Assembly: GCA_026413225.1 (NCBI GenBank)
Contig: CM048591.1
Location: 40,207,803-40,271,802, forward strand
Length of the DNA stretch: 64,000 nt
Origin: Otis tarda
Taxonomy: Eukaryota > Chordata > Aves > Otidiformes > Otididae
Reading direction: 5' to 3'
Numbering within the stretch: position 1 is the stretch's first letter; every line of letters starts with the position of its first letter. The notes under the pieces are model-generated. The model ran no database searches. It had not been told where the DNA came from and was given only the letters and a program-made list of their open reading frames with translations. Below are positions 50,601-58,722 of the stretch, piece after piece. The position numbers and the translations under genes are program-made.

Positions 50601-53600
50601 GCACAGGTACCCAACATGCTAAATATCTGGGTTCAAGGGCAATCTTACAAAACCACCTTCATGTTCAATCAGTCCTTTCCACAAAGCTCATTGCTGCACA
50701 AAGGCATTTCTACACCTGGCACCCGCTCAGGTTAAGGGCTGTGTGATCCCTGCTTCCTTCGTGGCAGGGAGGCGGCCAGGGGAAAAGGGATTCCATCCAA
50801 AAGTCTGGAGAGAGGAACCCATTAAAAGTGTATTTACAAGAAGTAAGTGCAAAGGGCTTTGCATAAGGAGTAAAAAGGGGAGGGCAGCCACAGCTGGAAA
50901 AGGGAGATGTTTCAGCCCCAAATGCATTTTATAGTTTTAGCTATGAACATCATAACTCTAAGCCATGGCTGTATAAGGAGTCTCATTGCTTAGGTATTCA
51001 GGAAACGTGTTTTTTCAACTCATAAAACTCCCCATAACTCCCAAGAGAAAATGTTCAAGTTACTAGAGGGTAGATATATTAGAAACTTAGCCCAAAATAA
51101 ATATGCTCATAGGAACTAACAATCTGTCCTTGACAGTCCGTAGCGATAGACCATAGCTAGTTCAATGCATGATTTCCTTAGCCTCATGAGATGTTTAATG
51201 CTAATATTTTTGTTTGTTTGTTTTGCTCATAGAACAGAATATTTCAGTTGGAAGGCACCTACAACAATCATCTAGTTCAACTGCCTGACCACTTCAGGGC
51301 TGACCAAAAATTAAAGCATATTATTAAGGACATTGTCCAAATGCCTCTTAAACACCGACGGGCTTGGGGCATTGATCACCTCTCTAGGAAGCCTGTTCCA
51401 GCGTTTGACCACTCTCTTAGTACAGACATGCTTCCCAATGTCAAGTCTGATCTAATCCAGCTTTCAAAAATCAGACCTCTATAAAATACACATACAAATA
51501 AGAAAAAACCATACAGGTTCGTAGAATCACATAATCATAGAGTAACTGTGGCTGCAAGGGAGCTCAGGAAGACTGTAGTGTATCCTCCTGCTCAAAGCAG
51601 GGTCAGCTATGAGATCACAGCAGGCTGCTCAGGACTTTGATCAGGCTCTTCTCAGAAGCTTCCCCATCTGCTGCACAATATCTCTGGGCAATCTGCTCCA
51701 GTACTCCACCGTCCTAAAGATCATTTGAGATAAATGAAAGGATCAAGAAGAGTTTGGTGCCTTCCTATTTAAGTAAAACTAGGAAGGACCAATAAAGTTC
51801 ATACAAAGAAGAACAGGAAAGAGTGAAAGAGCAACAACAGCCAAAAGGAAACTACAGCAACAACATGCTGTAGAAACAGCACAGAACACAGGCAATATAG
51901 AAACAGGGAGCACTGTGCAAGCCTCAGGCATTTTGAGACAGATGGATTTACATTTATTTTCATGAAAATATGGTCCTTCCAGATTGGGAGCCCCAGGCAC
52001 CAAGCTCCTCTTTCTATCCACAGAGCTGGCAAAAAAAAACCTTGCTTTGCTCTGCCTGTGCCTAACCAGCGCACCACTGACAAACAGCAATTCATCCACA
52101 GCTCACACATCCCATCCTTGGTACTTCTCAATGATGACCATGCAGATCCCAAAGAAGCACTGCATAAAAATAAAACAACTGCTTTGGCCTGGAAAAAGTC
52201 TTCAGAAGGGACAGTATGACAAAAAAAAAAAAAACAACAAACCAAAACTCACTACCCCACAAAACCAAAAACCAAACCAAAACAAACCCTTCAAAGCCTT
52301 TTTTTCAAATCCCATCTCTGAGACATCGACAGCCACACAGCTTCAGATTTCACTTACAAACAGAAGCAGCTCACACACCCCACACATCAGTTTGCTTCTC
52401 TCAGAGCAACGTAATGTCAACTGGATACCTACTATAAGACGGCAATACTTAGGTTAGCTCTCAAACCTGCTATCAGAGACTGGCACAGTACAAGTGAGCT
52501 AAGCTTTCAAACCAACTCCCCTACTTAAGCTTAAGCAACACTGCCTCAGAGAGATAAATTATTTATGCTAAACAAGCACTTTCTTACACCTACATAAACA
52601 CAAAAAGTGCTCTGTAAACCACATTAACACTTCTTCCAGACACGGTTCACTCTTGCCCTTAATGGAGGCTCCACCTGTGCAGGAGAGAACATAGCCTTTT
52701 AACGGGCTTTTCAATAATTACAATTCTACAATTTAAAACAAAAAGACTCAACAGCATAGTTTATTCTTTCAAGGAGAAATAAGTGATTTTTTTTTTGTTT
52801 TAACCAATGACTGATCATCTTCTGACAATTTCCTCACAACAAGTTTTAATCTGTACTTACCAACAGCATCACTGGCCTCTTCCATGTTGTTAAGGCTAAG
52901 ATTCCAGATAAGATTACCTACAACATCAAAAAACATAGTATCATCAAGAAGCAAACAACTGTTCACAAAATGCCACTTACACTGCTCTGATGAAAAGTGC
53001 CTTGGAATGCTACAACAATGCCGGGAAGATATGAAATGCACTTTAAAGCAGAGACTAAGAGCCTATGCTGATGAGGTTCTTCACTCCTAAGAGCACCCTG
53101 TGAAATAACAGAACCAAATTTTAACTGTTGTTTTCTTATTTTTTCCTCCTAGAAAATGTGTATGGGGACAAAAGGTTATGCCAGTAACTCCGACCTCAAT
53201 AACTGCCTAAAAAATTACTTTCAGGCAAGCGAGAACCTACTTTCTGCAACACAGCTAAGCAAATCTAAAAACCGGCTACCCCTTCTCCACCCTCAGTCAC
53301 GACTCCATCACTTGATTAAGTGCCCATGAGCACCCATTCCTGCTTCCTCTCTTGTGCTGACTCTAGCCCTCTTCCGACTGTTTCCGTGAACTAACTCCTA
53401 GAGCAGAAACCCTACCAAAAACACTGACGAGCACCAGAACCATCTCCCTGAACTGCCTTGCTGTTACACTAGATGAATGCCGGTATTAGCATGAGGAAAG
53501 AAGAGGAAGTAAAAGTATCTCCTTCTGCAGCAGTAGTTGTTAGATTAAACTTGCTGAATCCTATGACTCTGTACCTTAGAGGGCAAAGCAATTAAGGAAG

Positions 53601-55530
53601 GAGAAAGCACTGCTGTAGAACTGAAGCAAAGAGCATATCCAAACACTCTCTCACAGTAAGGACAGGAACCCTACAGAAAGGCAAATCGGTTTTTCAGCAG
53701 GTCCCACAGTTATACTGTTAATTCATGGAACTTTGTGCCTATACCAATTCACACCAAACTCCTACCCTAAAAAGAAACGAGAAGATGAGAACAAACAGGA
53801 AGCTGCCCACTAGCATTTTTAATAAATCCCTTCTGTAGCTTGATTCACTTGACATGATCGATCTGATTTAGCGTAACATGCATCTATGACTCGGCCAAAA
53901 CACTTACCGATATCATCACTGCTGTTGCAAAATCACATATGTAACTGCAGTTTCATAACAAATTATTTTTTTAATACTATGAGTGCAAAATAGTCATATG
54001 ATTTTATAACACAGCACATCCATACTCATGTGAGTTGCTTTTTTGCCTTATGGACAACAAGACTTATTCCATTACGTTAGCTAAAGCTTTAAGGTCCATG
54101 CCAAGAAAGTCTTCTTCAGAGTTTTAATTGCCTCTGCCTTTCCAGGTTGCTTTTCTGGGCTAAAATTTTCACTCATGCCGTTACACCCAAATGGAATTTT
54201 CAGTAACTTGTCTGACTGAATATATACAGAGCCAGCATTAAAAAATAAACGTCCTTCCTCATTATTAAAGAGATTGAATACTTCTATTTTACACGTGCAA
54301 TTTTAAACCATTTTAAAAGCATAAGTATGGTTCTGTATGCAGGGTCGAAAGAAAGTCCGTAGCTTACATATACTTAAATTTGTTTTAATCTAGGGTAAGA
54401 AAAGAAAAAAAAAGATGAAAGATCACAAGCAAGAAACCAAACATTTGGATTGTCTGGGTTCCTCCCACCCCCGGTAAAGGCTGTCTAAGCTTTTTCAGAG
54501 ATGAGCATTGCATTATACGCACAAATAGGAAGCACTGGATCCCCAAACCACAGATCATCCAGCACATTTCCACGTGTCATGAACAATGCTGGAAGTGTAA
54601 TACAAACGTTTAAACCAAGGGACAGGGCTGATGCTATTCACAGCCGCAGCAAAGTGCGCCAGACACAGAACATCACCTGCTGAGTGCTCGAGGGTCCACA
54701 AACTGGGCACAATCCCTCCGACGGTCTCCTGCTCCTTATTAAATACTCCTTAATACTCCCTAGCTTCCACAATACAAACTATTAGATATCCTGTTTTTGT
54801 GAAGGTGCAGTTTAACGCGGGGCCCAACAGGAGATGGAATAACTTCCCTCAATACTCTTTACAAAACTGTCATAAGCCCCTTCTTTGGTGGTTTTTTTCC
54901 CCCCAGGAACATCGCTATTTTATCTCTCTATACTAGAGTAACGGTATACAGCACACAAAGCAATACACAACATCTACCTACACCATGGCTTGGGAAAGCC
55001 CCGTTTCTCATCGCGTATGATATTCGAGGATGGGGGTTTTTAGGCTAAAACGGACTCAGATCCCCAACCCTGTTCTCTCTGTCGGGGTCCGCACTGTCAC
55101 CCCTGTAACATCGCCAGCCGAAGGGCGCTACTTCCCAGGCCAGAGAGAGTTCGCTCCCGGCTTCCGCGGGGGCAGGTGTCTCCCGGCCCCCGAGCGCAAG
55201 GGCCAGTGCGGGGCCGGCGCGGAGGCGGTGCGGGGCGTGCGGGCGCCGGTTACTTACCGCCGAGCCGGCCCAGAAGGGAGAGGCGCTCTTCACCTGCGGG
55301 GCGCTGCTCAGGGAGAGCGCCCCGAAGTTCAGCGCCACCAGCGAGCAGCCCAGGACGATCTGCAGCAGCCCCAGCAGGAGCAGCGGGCGGGACAGCAGCG
55401 CCGAGCGGAGGGGTGACAGCGGGGGGTCGGCGGAGGAGGTGGCGGCGGCGGCAGCTGCCGTCGCCCGGGGCGGCGGGGCGAGCCCCGGGACGGGGCGGCA
55501 GGAGCCCTGCAGCACCACCGGCAGCGACAT
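29480..55530 (-). CDS. ENTREP1: ENTREP1 (FAM189A2), endosomal tetraspan adaptor, complete coding region
   Basis: Eleven coding exons on the minus strand: 55530-55258, 52917-52861, 42835-42725, 40920-40792, 39869-39762, 39628-39510, 36648-36519, 35891-35819, 32588-32439, 31114-30825 and 29686-29480. All junctions are GT-AG and all phases match, giving 548 codons plus TGA. Predicted membrane segments lie near residues 48-72, 85-103, 106-132 and 191-216. A cysteine-containing loop (133-190) lies between the third and fourth. The cytoplasmic tail has PPSY (249-252) and PPPY (295-298). In mammals the protein binds the HECT ligase ITCH through PPxY motifs and epsin, and promotes CXCR4 endocytosis (family knowledge). 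Promoter: CpG island. No stop or frameshift was seen. Upstream in-frame ATGs make the N-terminus uncertain. Confidence 0.92.
29687..30824 (-). other. ENTREP1 intron 10
   Basis: About 1.1 kb, AT-rich, with A-runs near 29699-29710. No gene or clear repeat. Confidence 0.7.
30825..31114 (-). CDS. ENTREP1: ENTREP1 exon 10, conserved tail segment
   Basis: Two hundred and ninety nt: two bases completing Gly, then 96 codons ending in phase 0. Acceptor atgttcag and donor gtagtt. The segment [20 protein letters not shown], then [20 protein letters not shown] and [20 protein letters not shown] is a compact conserved C-terminal region of the ENTREP family, probably helical. Confidence 0.94.
31115..32438 (-). 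other. ENTREP1 intron 9
   Basis: About 1.3 kb between exons 9 and 10. A poly(A) run at 31629-31644 on the plus strand; nothing else was recognised. Confidence 0.7.
32439..32588 (-). CDS. ENTREP1: ENTREP1 exon 9
   Basis: One hundred and fifty nt, entering with two bases of the split Gly and leaving with one base. It encodes [20 protein letters not shown], then [20 protein letters not shown] and PLLHCQLLQ. The Ser/Pro-rich stretch suggests a phosphorylated disordered tail. Acceptor tactcag and donor gtgact. The open frame extends into flanking intron on both sides but the splice sites are clear. Confidence 0.9.
32589..35818 (-). other. ENTREP1 intron 8, holding a solo LTR
   Basis: About 3.2 kb. 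The main content is the LTR at 34201-34743. The rest is AT-rich sequence without a supported gene. Confidence 0.75.
34201..34743 (-). mobile_element. Solo LTR of an avian ERVL-like endogenous retrovirus
   Basis: The plus strand begins tgctgtggtttaacccc and ends with aaaattaactccatccc followed by ccagtata. I recognise this as a common neoavian LTR. It is flanked by cctcc (34196-34200) and cctct (34744-34748), a 5-bp target-site duplication with one change, as expected for ERVL-type elements. On its own strand the LTR should start TG and end CA. Here the start reads TA, a likely later mutation, and the end reads CA. No internal viral genes are present. It lies in the same orientation as ENTREP1 and contains an ATTAAA hexamer (34329-34334). 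Confidence 0.85.
35819..35891 (-). CDS. ENTREP1: ENTREP1 exon 8
   Basis: Seventy-three nt: 24 codons ([20 protein letters not shown], then QASQ) and one base of a split Gly codon. Acceptor ttattccag and donor gtaaaa. The exon is acidic and probably disordered. Confidence 0.92.
35892..36518 (-). other. ENTREP1 intron 7
   Basis: About 0.6 kb; nothing recognised beyond splice sites. Confidence 0.7.
36519..36648 (-). CDS. ENTREP1: ENTREP1 exon 7, cytoplasmic tail with PPPY motif
   Basis: One base completes the split Arg, then 43 codons, ending in phase 0. [20 protein letters not shown] is followed by [20 protein letters not shown] and SEQ. The PPPPYEAV sequence is a strong NEDD4-family WW ligand. 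Acceptor gttgcag and donor gtatgg. Confidence 0.95.
36649..39509 (-). other. ENTREP1 intron 6
   Basis: About 2.9 kb. It has several open frames of 100-145 codons on both strands (for example 38087-38521 and 38854-39288, plus strand). They show no domain and overlap each other in GC-richer stretches, so I treat them as chance. Confidence 0.65.
39510..39628 (-). CDS. ENTREP1: ENTREP1 exon 6, cytoplasmic tail with PPSY motif
   Basis: One hundred and nineteen nt, entering in phase 0 and leaving with two bases of a split Arg codon. It encodes [20 protein letters not shown], then [23 protein letters not shown] is a consensus PPxY WW-domain ligand. An acidic stretch precedes it. Confidence 0.94.
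39762..39869 (-). CDS. ENTREP1: ENTREP1 exon 5, membrane segment 4
   Basis: Thirty-six codons, phase 0/0, acceptor gttcttcag and donor gtaagtgag. It encodes [20 protein letters not shown], then [16 protein letters not shown]. This is a hydrophobic helix followed by a basic, cytoplasmic-side ATRR sequence. Confidence 0.94.
39870..40791 (-). other. ENTREP1 intron 4 with CR1 tail
   Basis: About 0.9 kb. It contains the short CR1 fragment at 40361-40513 and no gene. Confidence 0.75.
40361..40513 (-). mobile_element. CR1 LINE 3' tail fragment
   Basis: Begins agaatcatagaatcatag and continues ggttggaagggaccttcaaa. It is nearly identical over about 150 bases to the copy at 10668-10820, then stops abruptly at ggatggggcc. 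This is a severely 5'-truncated, relatively young insertion in sense orientation with ENTREP1. Confidence 0.92.
40792..40920 (-). CDS. ENTREP1: ENTREP1 exon 4, cysteine-rich outer loop
   Basis: Forty-three codons, phase 0/0, acceptor ttattaaag and donor gtaccc. [20 protein letters not shown] is followed by [20 protein letters not shown] and HLK. Four or five cysteines in a short loop fit a disulfide-bonded loop between segments 3 and 4, as in the family. Confidence 0.93.
40921..42724 (-). other. ENTREP1 intron 3
   Basis: About 1.8 kb, AT-rich; no gene or recognisable repeat. Confidence 0.7.
42725..42835 (-). CDS. ENTREP1: ENTREP1 exon 3, membrane segment 3
   Basis: Thirty-seven codons, phase 0/0, acceptor ctgttccag and donor gtgagc. 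It encodes [20 protein letters not shown], then [17 protein letters not shown]. The [11 protein letters not shown] pattern is characteristic of FAM189/ENTREP and CD20-like segments. It is followed by the first cysteines of the outer loop. Confidence 0.94.
45311..46385 (-). mobile_element. CR1 LINE, 5'-truncated, reverse-transcriptase C-terminal half
   Basis: The plus strand starts ttcacagaatcactgaggtt and ggaaggtacct, the complement of an older CR1 3' end. The minus strand keeps an open frame of 195 codons (45748-46335). It contains [20 protein letters not shown] and [20 protein letters not shown], typical of CR1 ORF2 after the catalytic domain. The sequence is more diverged from the standard tail than the copy at 10668, so probably older. 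Confidence 0.9.
48955..48986 (+). other. G-rich block, possible G-quadruplex
   Basis: Runs of three to five G separated by single C or ac/ga spacers: gggcgggggcggggacgggg, then acggaggcggg. It stands alone in AT-rich intron and also contains GGGCGG Sp1-type boxes. The G strand is opposite to ENTREP1 transcription. Confidence 0.7.
51230..51480 (-). mobile_element. Old CR1 LINE 3' remnant
   Basis: The plus strand has atttcagttggaaggcacct, tcatctagttcaactgcctg and cacctctctaggaagcctgt. This is the complement of the 3' end of an older CR1 subfamily. No open ORF2 frame remains. Confidence 0.8.
51521..51735 (-). mobile_element. Old CR1 LINE 3' remnant
   Basis: A second, separate tail (gtagaatcacataatcatag, then gcaagggagctcaggaag) starts 40 bases beyond the previous one, in the same orientation. 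It ends near ccaccgtcctaaagatc. It is heavily mutated. Confidence 0.75.
52861..52917 (-). CDS. ENTREP1: ENTREP1 exon 2, membrane segment 2
   Basis: A 57-nt exon, phase 0/0, after acceptor gatgttgtag and before donor gtaagtacag. It encodes [19 protein letters not shown], which continues SPFWAGSA from exon 1 into the SG-L-LTTWKRP motif of the FAM189 family. The longest open frame at this place is a different frame and is not coding. Confidence 0.92.
52918..55257 (-). other. ENTREP1 intron 1
   Basis: About 2.3 kb. AT-rich for most of its length, turning GC-rich in the last 150 bases next to exon 1. No gene. Confidence 0.75.
55258..55530 (-). CDS. ENTREP1: ENTREP1 exon 1, start codon and first membrane segment
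   Basis: Ninety-one codons ending in phase 0 at donor GTAAGT. Starts [11 protein letters not shown], then an Ala/Pro-rich stretch, then [20 protein letters not shown] (membrane segment 1) and SPFWAGSA, a conserved opening of segment 2. The start at 55530 is chosen because the family begins close to this hydrophobic stretch. The frame is open another 90 codons upstream, with ATGs at 55800, 55737 and 55722. The context at 55530 is weak (C at -3, T at +4). Confidence 0.85.
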
Positions 55531-55850
55531 GCGGCTCGGCGGCGGCTGCCCGCGGGCGAGCGTCGGTCCGGGCGGGGCCGTCCCTCTGCCGCCTCTGTGC
55601 CAGCCCACCCGGGCGCCGACTTCCTGCGGCGCTGCCCTCCCCTCTCTTCTCCCCTCCGCCGGCGGGGAGGTGTCCAGCAGCTTGCTGCTGCCGCCCACCC
55701 CGCCGAGGGATGGGGGGGCCATCCCCGCGGCCGGCATCAAGCGCGCGGCAAGGTGCCTCGCCTGAGCCCCGACCCCCGCCCCGCTGGCCCGCCGCCGCAC
55801 CCCGGGCTCTCCTGGCGGCAGAGCCGTCCGCCCCGGGTCTCCCTCCCGCT
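55531..55850 (-). other. ENTREP1: ENTREP1 5' UTR region (extent uncertain)
   Basis: GC-rich leader upstream of the chosen ATG. It is open in the same frame for 90 codons with ATGs at 55800, 55737 and 55722. It could therefore encode an N-terminal extension. The upstream end is a guess from the island. Confidence 0.4.
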
Positions 55851-55900
55851 GCTGCTGCCCCCGCTATAGGGAATGTTTTGTACCGGTCTTGTCGGGTTTC

Positions 55901-57537
55901 CCCCTCTCCTTGTTACCGTGCTGCCTCCCCCCCTCCCGCTGCTTCCTTGCCCTTTTTTCCTTTGGTCACTGTCGTTATCGAGCAGTCGGCTCGAAGTTTT
56001 AAAATAACCCTTCCCGGGAGGAGGGTTGGGGAAGCTGCCGGATTGCATTTCGCATTGTTGGCGGCCTTCCCGAGGAGAGGAGGAGGAGAAAGTTTGGCAG
56101 CCGAAACGCCCTGTGCCTGTGCGTGTGCCTGTGTCCCTGGGCGCATGCACCATGCCGTGTTGTCGGAGCAAGGGTAAGAGCAGAGAGGCATATGCTTACC
56201 CGGCGGAGTTTCGTTCCTTTCCTTTTTCCTCCCCTCTGTTTTCCCTGGGAAAAGGCTTGCCGTAACCGTGGTCTGTCCTCTTCCACTTGACACGCTCCAT
56301 GGAAGGAGGCTGAGGAATTTAGTCCGGCCCCCTGTGCTGCTCTCGCCAGCTCAGCCAAAGCAATTTTATACCTGTTGGGCTTGTCTGGACAGGGCTTTGA
56401 AAAACAGAGAATCTCAGATATGAAAAACAGAGCTTTTAGTACAGTGGGAAAGTAAGCCGTGTTAAAGGTGTCATTGGCTCAGATGATGGCACTCGCTCTT
56501 CTGCGGAGAAAGGTGCAGATCCAGCACTCGGGAAAAGATTTTGAAACTTAAAACATAACATCTTGTACAAAGGAAAAGATTAATCATTGGGAAGGCTGCT
56601 TTTCGAGTTACATCCTTTTTGTGCATCTCTGTTGATTTTCCACCTGAAGATTCAGGATTTAGACAACTCCTTACCAAGAAAAAGCACCTGCCACCCCAGA
56701 CCGCCACCTTACAATCAAGCCCTCACAAATCAACCTTTATGCCAGGGTTTACGGACCAGGGTTTGGAGTATAGATTTTAACACCTGAGACTGCATAAGAG
56801 GGCTGCCCAAGCGCTACTGCCCTTGCATATGACTGTATGCCCTTCCCAGTCTGTAACTCAGCCATTAATTAGTAAACATGTAACTTCTAACCACGTATGT
56901 GAGACTGAGGACTACTGTACACCTGCTAACTTATGTGGCACTTTCTATGATTTTGCCTTTTTTTTTATTCTATTAAATGAAAATAGAATTGCAGATACTG
57001 TAAATATCTTGAAAGCTCACTAATACCGAGCCACTGGAAAATGCAATGTCCCTCTGTTTCAGCGCTTCAGAGCAGATGCCCCAATCTACTTGCCAAATCC
57101 ACAAAATGCAGCCAAAGATAAAAGGTGCTCATCAAAGGACAGATTTCAGCCCTGTCCGCCTAGCAGCTTACTTGTAATAAGTGAAAACAGGATATATCCA
57201 CTTTATCTAGTGAATGGGATCTTGTACATCTTGACATTTATTTCCAATTTCTTTGAATATCCTCTTTTTAACTTTCAAAAATACAAGCTGAAAACAAGTG
57301 CTTACATCAGAACAAAAGGTTATTTTCAGTCGAAAGCAACAAGTTGTTACTTCATGTCTCAAAAATGCAAACCTACAATGTACTAACCCATGAGCTCAAC
57401 GTTCTCTGTGTTTTGTATCTGCACATTGCTTTCTCTGTAGCCTTTTACTGTCTTGTTTTAATCTGGGACACAGACAAAAATATCTGTATTCTTTTTCATC
57501 ACATGCTCGGTGTCTCTTCAAGTATCTGAAACTCCAA
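55901..57537. other. Upstream flank of ENTREP1
   Basis: The first 350 bases are still GC-rich and carry an ATG followed 25 bases later by a consensus donor (56151-56180, plus strand). Beyond about 56400 it is AT-rich with only short chance ORFs. Confidence 0.6.
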
Positions 57538-58620
57538 AGAATCATAGAATGGCTTGGCTTGGAAGGGGCTTTAAAGGTCATCTAGTCCAACCCCTCTGTA
57601 AGAAGTAGGGACATCTTCAACCAGATCAGGTTGCTCAGCGCCCTGTCCAACCTGGGGCATTCACCACCTCCGGGCAACATGTTCCAGTGTTTCACCATCC
57701 TCATTGTAAAAAATTTCTTCCATATATCAAGTCTGAATCTACCCTCTATTAGTTCAAAACTGTTACACTTTATCCTATTGCTACAGACCCTACTAAAAAA
57801 ATCTGTCCTCTTTAATTACTGAAGTAATGCAATAAGGTCTCCCTGGAGCCTTCTCTTCTCCATGCTGAACAGCCCCAGCTCTCACAGCCTGCCCTCATAG
57901 GAGAGGTGCTCCAGCCCTCTGATCATCTTTGTGGCCCACCTCTGGACCTGCTCCAACAGGTCCATGTCCTTGTGTTGGGGGCTCCAGAGCTGGATGCAGC
58001 ACTGCAGGTGGGGTCTTATGAGAGCAGAGGGGCAGAATCACCACCCTGGCCCTGCTGGTCACACTTCTTTTGATGCAGCCCAGGATACAGTTGGCTTTCT
58101 GGGCTGTGAGTGCACTTCGCCAGCTGATGTCCAGCTTTTCATCCACCAATACCCCAAAGTCCTTCTCCTCAAGGCTGCTCACCCTTCATCCCCCAGCTTG
58201 TATTAATACTGGGACCCATGTGCAGAACCTTGCACTTGGCCTTGTTGAACCTCATGAGGCTCGCATGGGTCAACTTTTCAACCTTGTTCAGGTCCCCCTG
58301 GATAGCATCCCATTCCCCAGGTATATCAGCTGCACCAGTCAGCTTGGTGTCATCTGCAAACTTGCTGAGGGTGCACTCTATCTCACTGTCTGTGTCATTG
58401 ATGAAGATATTTAACAGTACTGGTCCTAATATGGACCCCTGAGGGACACCACTCATCAATAATCTCCATCTAGACACCGAGCCATTGACCAGTAACTCTC
58501 TGGATGTGACCGTGCAGCCAATTCCTTATCCACCAAACAATCACCCATCAAATCTGTATCTCTCCAATTTAGAGGGAAGAATGTTGTGGGGGACCATGTA
58601 AAAGACCTTACAGAAGTCCA
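57538..58620 (-). mobile_element. CR1 LINE, 5'-truncated
   Basis: The plus strand begins agaatcatagaatggcttgg, then cttggaaggggctttaaagg, the complement of the CR1 tail. Minus-strand frames (57895-58182 and 58169-58477) encode ORF2 pieces such as GVPQGSILGPVLLNIFINDT and [20 protein letters not shown], split by frameshifts. It ends at gaagtccatgcagatgac. Its 5' end faces the next CR1. Confidence 0.92.
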
Positions 58621-58648
58621 TGCAGATGACATCCATAGAAGAGGAGGA

Positions 58649-58722
58649 CTGAACTGGAATGGACACATTTTGCATGGTGTCTGCATTTGTAACCCAAACC
58701 AAGAATATCTGGGCTTATTGCT
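58649..58722 (+). repeat. Flanking imperfect direct repeat, left copy
   Basis: Begins ctgaactg and includes agaatatc and cttattgct. It aligns without gaps over 74 bases with the segment after the CR1 3' end (61288-61361), with about 52 of 74 identical by hand count. Confidence 0.6.

Larger units (their letters stand above)
42836..52860 (-). other. ENTREP1 intron 2, about 10 kb
   Basis: Largest intron in the window. It holds a long CR1 (45311-46385), two smaller CR1 remnants (51230-51480 and 51521-51735) and a G-rich block (48955-48986). The remainder is AT-rich. Many short ORFs are present but none has a family match. Confidence 0.75.
55080..55900. promoter_or_regulatory. CpG island promoter of ENTREP1
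   Basis: A sharp rise in GC with dense CpG (for example gcgggcgcc, cggcggcggctg) over exon 1 and upstream, in an otherwise AT-rich window. No TATA box was seen in the expected place. The transcription start is probably spread over 55550-55850. The island sits between ENTREP1 and a possible divergent exon at 56151. Confidence 0.8.

Noticed and set aside
51799-52457. Overlapping ORFs of 148 and 157 codons on opposite strands
   Set aside because: They pass through A- and T-rich low-complexity sequence in an intron and show no known domain.
52769-53041. The 90-codon minus-strand frame around ENTREP1 exon 2
   Set aside because: The frame runs through intron. The true exon (52861-52917) is read in another frame that joins exons 1 and 3 in phase.
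55176-56177. A 333-codon plus-strand ORF, the longest in the window
   Set aside because: It lies across the CpG island antisense to ENTREP1 exon 1. It is Arg/Pro/Ala/Gly-rich as expected from GC-rich DNA, and shows no domain. All frames there are long, so this is composition.
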